A stretch of 64,000 nt of DNA from Pseudomonas lopnurensis (GTDB taxonomy: Bacteria > Pseudomonadota > Gammaproteobacteria > Pseudomonadales > Pseudomonadaceae), in the NCBI RefSeq assembly GCF_015070855.1, contig NZ_JADDIX010000053.1, positions 9,734-73,733 on the forward strand, given 5' to 3'. Positions within the stretch are counted from its first letter, which is position 1; the number at the start of each line of letters is the position of its first letter. The position numbers and the translations under genes are program-made. Positions 17,724-25,486 of the stretch are shown in pieces. The notes beneath the pieces were generated by a model. The model did no database searches. It was not told the origin of the DNA and was given only the letters and a program-made list of their open reading frames with translations.

Positions 17724-17915
17724 GATCTCGGCTCCTGTCGAAGGGCGTCTACGGAGGACAAAGTGGCACAGGGGTCGTTCCTTGGTCTACGACTAAAGGC
17801 AGCAACTTTTTCCCTCGGGCCGAACTGCCGGCGCCGCGGGGGTCTAAAAAGAACAACAACCGGTGTCGGGCGGTGTTTCCGCGCGCTCCGGTGAATCCCA
17901 ACGAGGGGCACTGTC

Positions 17916-18149
17916 ATGACAACCTGGATCATCGCGTACAACAAAGACGGTAATACCGCGACGTTGAAGGTCGATTCCGAGCATCAGCCGGATATCGACG
18001 AGGCGGTAGAGCTGGTGACGCGCAAGGCCGAGGAGCTCTATGCCGATCAGGAGATCGAGCACGAGCACGATCCTGACCTGGAGGACACACCGGCGACGCG
18101 CCTGGCCGAGCGCTACGGCATCACCCTTACCGGGATTTCCCAGGCGTAG
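17916..18149 (+). CDS. Small acidic protein of unknown function, 77 residues
   Basis: The protein starts MTTWIIAYNKDGNTATLKVD and is rich in Glu/Asp, with a run EIEHEHDPDLED at about residues 46-57. GAGGGG lies about 8 bases upstream of the ATG, and the reading frame has strong third-position G/C, so it is probably real. I recognise no domain. It is divergent from the erythromycin-esterase-like gene and may share its control region. Its stop is 50 bp from the convergent end of pdeM. Confidence 0.7.
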   Translation: MTTWIIAYNKDGNTATLKVDSEHQPDIDEAVELVTRKAEELYADQEIEHEHDPDLEDTPATRLAERYGITLTGISQA

Positions 18150-18199
18150 GCCTGTTGACGCTTGGCTCGTTGCAACACGACCTGCGACGTCGACAGCCC

Positions 18200-18862
18200 T
18201 TAGCCGCGGGCAAGCGGCCAGACGTTGCCATCACCGACCAGATAGATTCGCCAGCGATCCTCGGTGGCGATGTCCATTGCGCCAGTGAAGCTGCCGAAGG
18301 CCGGTAGCAGGCTGAGCCGTTCGCCGATGCAGAAACACGGCAGGCGCAGGCTCTGCCGACCGCGACCCTGCAGGCGAAAGGCGGGGTGCAGGTGGCCGGC
18401 AATAACGTGGTGCGTCGGGTGTGGCGCGGGTTCGTGCTGCAGTGCGAAGGGCCCCTGCAACAAGGGTTCGTCGATGACCGTGATGGCCAGCGCAGCGGGC
18501 GGGTCGCCGGCGCGGCGGTCGTGATTGCCGCGTATCAGCGTGACGGCCAGCTGTGCCTGTCGCGCACGCCACTCGGCCAGCCGCGCCAGCGTCGCCGGCA
18601 CCTGGGATTCGGGCGCATGGAGGAAATCGCCGAGGAAGATCAGCTGGCGGCAGGCATAGCGCGCCAGCAGGGCGTCCAGACGCCGAAGATTGTTTTCGGT
18701 GGTGCCATGCGGCACCGGCTGACCCAGCCGGCGGTAGGCGGCGGCCTTGCCGAAATGGATGTCGGCAATCAGCAAGGCCCGTTGTTCGGGCCAGTAGATG
18801 GCCTTGTCGGCCAGCAGCCAGAGTTCGCTGCCGGCCAGCTCGATGGGCAAGTAATCGCTCAT
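18200..18862 (-). CDS. pdeM: Ligase-associated DNA damage response phosphoesterase PdeM
   Basis: This 220-residue calcineurin-like metallophosphoesterase has the metal-site motifs IADIHFGK (about 33-40), GDFLHAP, RGNHDRR and AGHLHPAF. This is the MPE component of the four-gene cluster Lhr-core helicase, MPE, Exo and ATP-dependent ligase, in which the enzyme has endonuclease or phosphodiesterase activity on DNA. It is the last gene of the minus-strand operon, and its ATG overlaps the helicase stop by 4 bp, which indicates translational coupling. Confidence 0.93.
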   Translation of the reverse strand: MSDYLPIELAGSELWLLADKAIYWPEQRALLIADIHFGKAAAYRRLGQPVPHGTTENNLRRLDALLARYACRQLIFLGDFLHAPESQVPATLARLAEWRARQAQLAVTLIRGNHDRRAGDPPAALAITVIDEPLLQGPFALQHEPAPHPTHHVIAGHLHPAFRLQGRGRQSLRLPCFCIGERLSLLPAFGSFTGAMDIATEDRWRIYLVGDGNVWPLARG

Positions 18863-21477
18863 GGTCGGTGTCCGCCGCTTGGGTCCGCATCGATCTGTTT
18901 CTTCGCCTTCCGCGGTGTGCCGGTCTTGCGCTGGCGCGGCTTGCGCGGCCGTTCGGGCTCGCGTTCGACGGCGATCGCGTTCTGCGGTGCGGCCTGATAG
19001 CCGCCTGGGCCGGCGGCATTGTCCAGTTCGGCGACCATGCGCCGGATGCGGTCGGCGAGTTTTTCCGAACTCAGGCTTTCGCGAAAGCGTTCCACCAGCA
19101 ACGGGAAGGCCAGTGGCGTGGGGCGTCGGATGCGGTGCAGGTCCAGTCGCTGGCGCTGCATGCGCGCCAGGGTCCGCTCGAGCCGCCCGATGTCCAGTTC
19201 CTGGCGCAGCACTTCCTCCTGCGCCTGGTCGAGCAACAGGTTGTCCGGATCGTATTGGCGGAACACGTCGAAGAACAGCGCACTGGAGGCCTGTACCTGG
19301 CGGGCGCTTTTCTGCGCCCCGGGATAGCCGGAGAACACCAGCCCGGCGATCCGCGCGATCTCGCGAAAGCGCCGCCGTGCCAGTTCCCCGGCATTGAGGC
19401 TGGCGAGCACGTCGTGCAGCAGGTCGTCGCGGCTCGACAAGGCCGGTGCCAGGGCCTGGAGCCAGTCCACTTCGGTCGCCGAAAGCAGCTCCAGGCCGTA
19501 GTCGTTCACCGCGATGGAGAAGGTCACCGGCTGGCGCTGGGCGATGCGCCAGGCGAGCAGGCTGGCCAGGCCCAGATGGACGTGGCGGCCGCCGAAGGGA
19601 TAGAGGAACAGGTGCCAGCCCTCGCGTGACTTCAGCACCTCGGCGAGCAGGCTGCTTTCGCTGGGCAGCGCCGACCAGTCCTGCTGTACCTGCAGCAGTG
19701 GTTGCAGCAGGCGCATCTCGCGGCTGACGAACTCGCCGCGCGCGGCGGCGCCGAACTGCTCCACCAGCGCGTCGGCCAGTTCGCTGGAGAGCGGCATGCG
19801 CCCGCCGTTCCAGCGCGGTACGGCGGCCTTGCGGCCGCTGGCGCGATTGACGTAGGCGGTCATGTTCTCCACGCGCACCAGCTCCAGCAGTCGGCCGGCG
19901 AAGAGGAAGTTGTCGCCCGGCCGCAGGCGCGCGATGAAGCCCTCCTCCACCGACCCCAGCGAACGCCCGGCACCGCCCCTGGCCCAGAATTTCACCGTCA
20001 GGCTGGCATCGCTGACGATGGTGCCGATGCTCATGCGGTGGCGCAGCGCCAGGCGCCGGCTCGGGACCTTCCACAGGCCGGTCGCATCCGGCTCCACGCG
20101 CTGGTAGTCGGGGTAGGCGGTCAGCGAATGGCCACCGTGGCGGACGAAGGCCAACGCCCACTGCCAGTGGCCGTCGGGCAGATCCCGGTAGGACCAGGCC
20201 GTGCGCACCTCGGCCAGCAGCTCGTCGGGGCGGAAGCCGCCGCCCAGCGCCATGCTCACCAGATGCTGGACCAGCACGTCCAGCGGCCGCTGCGGCGCGC
20301 AGCGCACCTCGATCCGCCGCTCGGCCACCGCCCGTTGCGCCGCGGCGGCTTCCAGCACCTCCAGGCTGTGGGTGGGCACCAGCGTCACCCGCGAGGTGCG
20401 CCCCGGCGCATGCCCGGAACGGCCGGCGCGCTGCAGCAGCCGCGCCACGCCCTTGGGCGAGCCGATCTGCAGCACGCGTTCCACCGGCAGGAAGTCGACC
20501 CCCAGGTCCAGGCTGGAGGTGCACACCACGGCCTTCAGCGCGCCGTGCTTGAGGCCCTGTTCGACCCAGTCGCGGACCTCGCGCGCCAGCGAGCCATGAT
20601 GCAGGGCGATCAGCCCGGCCCAGTCCGGGCGGGCGTCGAGCAGCGCCTGGTACCAGCGCTCGGACTGTGAACGGGTGTTGGTGAACACCAGTGTGGTGCT
20701 TGCGGCGTCGATCTCGGCGATCACCGGCGGCAGCATGCGCAGGCCGAGGTGCCCGGCCCACGGGAAGCGCTCGATGGCCTCGGGCAGCAGCGTATCGAGC
20801 AAAAGCGGCTTGCTCACCTGGCCTTCGACGAGGCGGCCGCTGCCGGGATGCAGCAGCACCTCCAGCGCATGGGGTTGGTTGCCGAGGGTGGCGGAAAGCC
20901 CCCAGACGATCAGCCCGGGGTTCCAGCGTCGCAGCCGTGCCAGCGCCAGCTGCAACTGGACGCCGCGCTTGTTGCCGAGCAATTCGTGCCATTCGTCCAC
21001 CACCAGCATGCGCAGCCCGGCGAAGGCCTGGCGGGCGTCGGCGCGGGTGAGCAGCAGGGTCAGGCTTTCCGGCGTGGTGATCAGCGCGCTGGGCAGCCGG
21101 CGGCTCTGTCGTGCGCGTTCGGCGCTGCCGGTGTCGCCGGTGCGCAGGCCGATGCTCCAGTGCAGGCCGAGCTCGTCGAGCGGCAGTTGCAGGGCGCGGG
21201 CGGTATCGGCGGCCAGCGCGCGCATCGGCGTGATCCACAACAGCGTCAGCGGCGCCGGCCGGTCGGCGCTGGCGGGAAGGGCATGGGCGAAACGGTTCAA
21301 GGCGCCGAGCCAGACGGCGTAGGTCTTGCCTGAGCCGGTGGTGGCGTGCAGCAGGCCCGATTCGCCGTGCCGGACCGCCGCCCAGACCTGCTGCTGGAAA
21401 GGGAACGGCTGCCAGGCGCGGCTGGCGAACCAGCGTTCGGCCAGTTCGGCCGTTTCCGTGGAGGCTGGCCCGGTCAT
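18859..21477 (-). CDS. Ligase-associated DNA damage response DEXH-box helicase (Lhr-core type)
   Basis: This 872-residue superfamily-2 helicase is about the size of an Lhr core. Walker A is ATTGSGKT with K51, and the Walker B box is DEWH at 161-164. SATLGN follows as motif III, and motif VI includes QRAGRSGH. A winged-helix and beta-barrel-like Lhr C-terminal region follows. Lhr-core proteins translocate 3'-to-5' on DNA and unwind RNA:DNA hybrids. It lies between the ligase (129 bp upstream, with a REP pair in the gap) and PdeM (4-bp overlap). Confidence 0.94.
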   Translation of the reverse strand: MTGPASTETAELAERWFASRAWQPFPFQQQVWAAVRHGESGLLHATTGSGKTYAVWLGALNRFAHALPASADRPAPLTLLWITPMRALAADTARALQLPLDELGLHWSIGLRTGDTGSAERARQSRRLPSALITTPESLTLLLTRADARQAFAGLRMLVVDEWHELLGNKRGVQLQLALARLRRWNPGLIVWGLSATLGNQPHALEVLLHPGSGRLVEGQVSKPLLLDTLLPEAIERFPWAGHLGLRMLPPVIAEIDAASTTLVFTNTRSQSERWYQALLDARPDWAGLIALHHGSLAREVRDWVEQGLKHGALKAVVCTSSLDLGVDFLPVERVLQIGSPKGVARLLQRAGRSGHAPGRTSRVTLVPTHSLEVLEAAAAQRAVAERRIEVRCAPQRPLDVLVQHLVSMALGGGFRPDELLAEVRTAWSYRDLPDGHWQWALAFVRHGGHSLTAYPDYQRVEPDATGLWKVPSRRLALRHRMSIGTIVSDASLTVKFWARGGAGRSLGSVEEGFIARLRPGDNFLFAGRLLELVRVENMTAYVNRASGRKAAVPRWNGGRMPLSSELADALVEQFGAAARGEFVSREMRLLQPLLQVQQDWSALPSESSLLAEVLKSREGWHLFLYPFGGRHVHLGLASLLAWRIAQRQPVTFSIAVNDYGLELLSATEVDWLQALAPALSSRDDLLHDVLASLNAGELARRRFREIARIAGLVFSGYPGAQKSARQVQASSALFFDVFRQYDPDNLLLDQAQEEVLRQELDIGRLERTLARMQRQRLDLHRIRRPTPLAFPLLVERFRESLSSEKLADRIRRMVAELDNAAGPGGYQAAPQNAIAVEREPERPRKPRQRKTGTPRKAKKQIDADPSGGHRP

Positions 21478-21532
21478 GCGTTACGGCCCTCGCCCGGGTA
21501 TGGCGTAGAGCATGCACGGTGATGAACGGCCT

Positions 21533-21613
21533 TCGTAGGAGCGGGCCATGCCCGCGAAAGGCTGCCAGGCCCGTTCACGGGGGCGGTTCGCAGGCATGGC
21601 CTGCTCCTACAGG
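21533..21613. repeat. REP-type inverted repeat pair between ligase and helicase genes
   Basis: The left unit CGTAGGAGCGGGCCATGCCC is mirrored by GCAGGCATGGCCTGCTCCTA ending in CAGGG, with about 30 bp of GC-rich spacer. It matches the pair at 1512-1596. It fills most of the 129-bp gap between two genes of one transcription unit, so it may act as an mRNA-processing or stability element there. Confidence 0.8.
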
Positions 21614-23331
21614 GAGCGTTCATGGCTAACCAGCAATGCCTTCAGGGTCTGCAGGGTATCGGCTTCTTCCACCGGCTTGTCGTGCCGCCAGCGCAGCATG
21701 CGCGGGAAGCGCACGGCAAGGCCGCTCTTGTGTCGGCTGCTGACGGCGATGCCTTCGAAGCCGAGCTCGAAGACCAGGGTCGGCGTCACGCTGCGCACCG
21801 GGCCGAATTTTTCCACGGTGGTCTTGCGCACGATGGCATCGACCTGGCGCATTTCCTCGTCGGTCAGCCCTGAATAGGCCTTGGCGAAGGGCACCAGCGC
21901 GCGCTCGGGATCGCCCGGCTCGCCGTTCCAGACGGCGAAGGTGAAGTCGGTATATAGGCTGGCGCGGCGACCGTGGCCGCGCTGGGCATAGATCAGCACG
22001 GCGTCCACCGCGAAGGGGTCGATCTTCCATTTCCACCAGACGCCGACATCCTTGGTCCGACCGACGCCGTATCGCGACGCGCGGGCCTTGAGCATCATGC
22101 CTTCGACGCCGAGGGCGCGGGAGCGCTCGCGCAGGCGCGCGAGGGTTTGCCAATCCTCACCTTCGACCAGTGGCGAGGCCATCAGCGCCGGATGATTGCA
22201 TTGGCGAAGAATGGCTTCGAGCCGGCTGCGGCGCTGCTGGTGCGGGCGCTGACGCCAGTCTTCGCCCTGCCATTCCAGGAGGTCGTAGGCCAGCACCGCC
22301 ACCGGTGCCGCGGCGAGTACCTTGCCGGTGAGGTTCTTGCGGCCGATGCGCTGCTGCAACAGGGCGAACGGTTGCACACCGAAACCCGCGGCCGGCTCCT
22401 GCTCGCCCTGCGGTTCGCTCTGCAGCAGTGGGGCGGGAGGCGCCTCGGCGGCCTTCCACACCACGATTTCGCCATCGAGTACCGTGCCGTCCGGCAGGCA
22501 GCCGGCCAGCGCGCAGAGTTCGGGGAAGCGGTCGCTGACCAGCTCCTCGCCGCGCGACCAGATCCAGATCTGTCCGTCGCGCTTGACCAGTTGCGCGCGG
22601 ATGCCATCCCACTTCCATTCGATGTGCCAGTCGCTCGGCGGGCCGAGCAGTTCGTCGAATCGCTCGATGGGGGACTGCAGCGGATGGGCGAGGAAGAACG
22701 GGTAGGGTTGGCCGCCACGCTGGGCGTGCTCGGCATCCGACTCGGCGGCGATCAGTGCACGATAGCCTTCGGCGCTGGGACGATGGGACAGGTCGGTATA
22801 GCCGACCAGGCGCTGCGCCACCCGCTTCGGATCGATTTCGGCCAGTGTCGCCAGGGCGCGGGTGACCAAGAGTTTCGAGACGCCGACGCGAAAGGCGCCG
22901 GTGATCAGCTTGATGCAGACCATCAGGCTGCGCCGGTCCAGCTGCGCCCAGAGCCGCGGGAGCCGTGCGCCCAGCTCTTGCGGCGGCAGACCGCGCAGCG
23001 GCAGCAGGCGGTCCTGCATCCAGACGGCCAGCCCTTGCTCCGAGCGGTGTTCGGCTTCGGGCACCACCAGCGAGATCGTCTCGGCCAGGTCGCCGACGGC
23101 TTGATAGCTTTCCTCGAACAGCCACTCGGGCAGTTGCGCGACTTGCATCGCGGTTTCGCGCAGCAGGCGGTTCGGCACCAGCTGGCGCGGCCGGCCGCCG
23201 GCCAGGAAGTACACCGCCCAGGCGGCATCTTCGGCCGGGGCCTCGCGGAAATAGTCGCGCATGGCGGCGAGCTTGGCATTGCTCGAGGTGGTGGCGTCGA
23301 GGCGGCTGTACAGCGCGGCGAAGGCTTTCAT
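21607..23331 (-). CDS. Ligase-associated ATP-dependent DNA ligase
   Basis: This 574-residue ATP-dependent ligase has adenylation lysine K240 in EWKWDGIRAQL. Its nucleotidyltransferase motifs III to V follow (VLDGEIV, GVEGMMLKARAS, WWKWKIDP). An N-terminal DNA-binding domain covers about 1-200, and a C-terminal OB-fold ends the protein. This is the LIG member of the Lhr/MPE/Exo/LIG repair cluster and differs from LigD because it lacks polymerase and phosphoesterase domains. Its last codons overlap the neighbouring REP unit at 21607-21613. The start at 23331 lies about 14 bp from a second REP-like unit; no strong ribosome-binding site is visible. Confidence 0.94.
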   Translation of the reverse strand: MKAFAALYSRLDATTSSNAKLAAMRDYFREAPAEDAAWAVYFLAGGRPRQLVPNRLLRETAMQVAQLPEWLFEESYQAVGDLAETISLVVPEAEHRSEQGLAVWMQDRLLPLRGLPPQELGARLPRLWAQLDRRSLMVCIKLITGAFRVGVSKLLVTRALATLAEIDPKRVAQRLVGYTDLSHRPSAEGYRALIAAESDAEHAQRGGQPYPFFLAHPLQSPIERFDELLGPPSDWHIEWKWDGIRAQLVKRDGQIWIWSRGEELVSDRFPELCALAGCLPDGTVLDGEIVVWKAAEAPPAPLLQSEPQGEQEPAAGFGVQPFALLQQRIGRKNLTGKVLAAAPVAVLAYDLLEWQGEDWRQRPHQQRRSRLEAILRQCNHPALMASPLVEGEDWQTLARLRERSRALGVEGMMLKARASRYGVGRTKDVGVWWKWKIDPFAVDAVLIYAQRGHGRRASLYTDFTFAVWNGEPGDPERALVPFAKAYSGLTDEEMRQVDAIVRKTTVEKFGPVRSVTPTLVFELGFEGIAVSSRHKSGLAVRFPRMLRWRHDKPVEEADTLQTLKALLVSHERSL

Positions 23332-23344
23332 GCGACGCTCTTTT

Positions 23345-23421
23345 TGTAGGAGCCCGGTGGGACGTCGAGTCCTTGCTGGCGATCAAAGGGGAGCTGATCG
23401 CGAGCAAGCTCGTTGCTACAG
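23345..23421. repeat. REP-like inverted repeat between exonuclease and ligase genes
   Basis: GTAGGAGCCCGGTGGGACGT and CCTTGCTGGCGATCAAAGGG are followed by GAGCTGATCGCGAGCAAGCT and CGTTGCTACAGGG. The arms TTGCTGGCGATC and GATCGCGAGCAA are approximate complements, and GTAGGAG/TTGCTACAG frame the unit. It occupies most of the 109-bp gap upstream of the ligase gene, so two of the three junctions in this operon hold REP-class DNA. Confidence 0.7.
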
Positions 23422-23440
23422 GGGAACGGAGTGGGACGGG

Positions 23441-24472
23441 TCATTCGGCCTCCTGTACGGTCACGTCGTCCTCTTCGCCGTACTCGGTCTCGAAGGCCTG
23501 CGCGTCCAGCCCGCGTTCCTCGCGCAGATAGCGCACCAGCGTGGCGACCGAACCGTGGGTGACCATCACCCGTTCGGCGCCGGTCGCGCCGATGGCCCAG
23601 AGCAGGCCCGGCCAGTCGGCGTGGTCGGAGAGCACGAAGCCACGGTCGACGCCGCGGCGCCGACGGGTGCCGCGCAGCAGCATCCAGCCGCTGGCGAAGG
23701 CATCGGCGTAGTTGCCGAAACGGCGCATCCAGCTGCTGCCGCCGGCCGCGGGCGGGGCGATGACGATGGCCTGTTTCAGCCGCGGGTCGTTCCTCGCCAG
23801 GTCCCCGGCGTAGAGTGTCGGCGGCAACTGGACGCCGGCGTCGCGGTAGACACGGTTGAGCGGTTCCACCGCGCCATGCACGACGACCGACCCGATGTTT
23901 TGGTCGAGCCCGTGGAGAATCCGCTGGGCCTTGCCGAAGGCGTAGCAGAACAGCACGCTGGGGCGGCCGACGGTGGCGTTGGCGCGCCACCAGTCGTTGA
24001 TCTCGCGAAATACCTGGCTCTGCGCGGGCCAGCGGTAGATCGGCAGGCCGAAGGTGGATTCGCTGATGAAGGTGTGGCAGCGCACCGGTTCGAAGGGCGC
24101 GCAAGTGCCATCCGGCTCGACTTTGTAGTCGCCCGAGGCGACCCAGACTTCGCCGCGATGCTCCAGGCGGATCTGCGCCGAGCCGAGCACGTGGCCGGCC
24201 GGGTGCAAGCTCAGGCGTACGCCCTGGTGCTCCAGCGCCTCGCCGTAGGCCAGGGTCTGCAAGGGCATGTCGCTGCCGATGCGCGCCCGCAGGATGCCTT
24301 CGCCGTCGCGGGTCGCCAGGTAGTGGCGCATGCCCCAGCGCGCGTGATCGCCGTGGGCATGGGTAATGACGGCGCGCTCGACCGGGCGCCAGGGATCGAT
24401 ATAGAAATCACCGGGCGGGCAGTACAGGCCTTCGGGACGGGCGACGACGAGGTCCATGGCGACGGCTGGCAT
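23441..24472 (-). CDS. Ligase-associated DNA exonuclease (metallo-beta-lactamase/beta-CASP type)
   Basis: This 343-residue enzyme has the metallo-beta-lactamase signature THAHGDHARWG (HAHGDH at 38-43). Further metal ligands lie in HPAGHVLGSAQI and VSFSDHAD-like VLSDHADW near the C terminus, typical of beta-CASP nucleases. It matches the Exo member of the Lhr/MPE/Exo/LIG cluster, a DNA exonuclease acting with the ligase. It is the first of the four cluster genes. The ATG at 24472 gives MPAVAMDLVV; a second ATG at 24457 (MDLVVARPEG) fits many homologues equally well and neither has a strong ribosome-binding site. Confidence 0.93.
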   Translation of the reverse strand: MPAVAMDLVVARPEGLYCPPGDFYIDPWRPVERAVITHAHGDHARWGMRHYLATRDGEGILRARIGSDMPLQTLAYGEALEHQGVRLSLHPAGHVLGSAQIRLEHRGEVWVASGDYKVEPDGTCAPFEPVRCHTFISESTFGLPIYRWPAQSQVFREINDWWRANATVGRPSVLFCYAFGKAQRILHGLDQNIGSVVVHGAVEPLNRVYRDAGVQLPPTLYAGDLARNDPRLKQAIVIAPPAAGGSSWMRRFGNYADAFASGWMLLRGTRRRRGVDRGFVLSDHADWPGLLWAIGATGAERVMVTHGSVATLVRYLREERGLDAQAFETEYGEEDDVTVQEAE

Positions 24473-24710
24473 GAGGGCTTGCAGTCTTGGAGCCCAGTGG
24501 GGCCCTTCGAGTTCGCTTGCGCGGTGCCGCGGGGTGGGTGCCAGGTGGGCGTGGATGCTTTTGCAGGGTGCGTCTCGTGCATCAGGGGCGCCATGCTCGC
24601 GGTGCGCGGACGTACCCTACGGGGATATATGGGGGCGAGTGCGCGTACCAGAGGCCTCTGGTGGGCTGAAGCGGAACGCCGCCCGGCCCACCCCACGGGC
24701 AGGCGCTGGG

Positions 24711-25250
24711 TCAGTCCTGCAGCTTGATGTGGGAGATGTCCGGTACCGCGGCGGATGCGTCGCGGGGGATCTCACCCATGTCGCTGCCCACCGGCGCGAG
24801 GCTGAGCCGGGACAGGTCGACGGACGGCACCACCGGGTCGGGGCGTGCATCCTGCAGGTCGGCGCCGATCGGCGCGATGCCGAAGTCCGGCGCCTCGACA
24901 TCGGCGAAGGCCGCCATGTATTCATCGCGGGGCGCCACTTCGAGCCTGCCGCTGGCGATGGCCGTGGCGACGGGGGGCATCGCGGCCGGTGGTGGCGCCA
25001 GTTCGATCTCCTCGACGTCGACCGGCATCGGCCGCACTTCGACCTGTGCGCCGGCGCGCTCCATGGCCTGCCGGTATTTCTCGACGGCGGCATGATCCAG
25101 GTTCTGCTTGATGACGATCCGACGGCCGGAGAACAGCAGGGCGATGCGCTGGGCGTCGGCCTGGAACAGGCGGGTCAGGTTGGCTTCGACCTGTTCGAGC
25201 CTGGCGCCGGGAAGCAACTGGCCGGAAAAGGCGATCTCGTAGAGGCTCAT
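24711..25250 (-). CDS. Acidic protein of unknown function with a duplicated APxGxD motif
   Basis: This 179-residue protein starts MSLYEIAFSGQLLPGA. The N-terminal part (1-75) looks like a small alpha/beta domain (RIALLFSGRRIVIKQNL). The remainder is acidic and proline-rich and contains two related segments, GIAPIGADL at 124-132 and SLAPVGSDM at 150-158. I recognise it as a conserved pseudomonad hypothetical but know of no function. Residue M1 at 25250 was chosen because the upstream extension to 25343 is low-complexity and the conserved-looking sequence begins here. It lies between the SNF2 helicase and the ligase-associated cluster on the same strand. Confidence 0.75.
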   Translation of the reverse strand: MSLYEIAFSGQLLPGARLEQVEANLTRLFQADAQRIALLFSGRRIVIKQNLDHAAVEKYRQAMERAGAQVEVRPMPVDVEEIELAPPPAAMPPVATAIASGRLEVAPRDEYMAAFADVEAPDFGIAPIGADLQDARPDPVVPSVDLSRLSLAPVGSDMGEIPRDASAAVPDISHIKLQD

Positions 25251-25373
25251 CGGAATGTCCTTGTTCGGTGCGAGGGCAGGCTTGTGGATAGCAGCGCAAG
25301 CTTGGACGAAAAGCATGCCGCCATCCAGTGAGCCATGTCCCATCGATGAGCGTGCGGGTGGCTAGCGTGAGGC

Positions 25374-25443
25374 TGTAGGGCGGGTCAAACCCGCCAGAAA
25401 GTGCACAACGCCAACTCCGCCCGGCGGGTTTCACCCGCCCTAC
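25374..25443. repeat. GTAGGGCGGGT palindromic element (GC variant of the GTAGGGTGGAT family)
   Basis: GTAGGGCGGGTCAAACCCGC on the left is mirrored by GGCGGGTTTCACCCGCCCTA and CG on the right. The outer arms GTAGGGCGGGT/ACCCGCCCTAC are perfect complements and there are inner CGGGTTT/AAACCCG arms. It lies in the 236-bp gap between the SNF2 gene and the acidic-protein gene and is followed within 6 bp by the CTTGCCG array. Confidence 0.75.
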
Positions 25444-25448
25444 GATTT

Positions 25449-25483
25449 CTTGCCGCTTGCCGCTTGCCGCTTGCCGCTTGCCG
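25449..25483. repeat. Tandem 7-bp array, five copies of CTTGCCG
   Basis: Five exact copies of CTTGCCG occupy 25449-25483 and end 3 bp before the stop codon of the SNF2 helicase (TCA at 25487). The unit differs by one base from the CTTGCAG phase of the array at 14661-14713. As there, a GTAGG-type palindrome directly adjoins it (25374-25443). Confidence 0.85.
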
Positions 25484-25486
25484 CCT

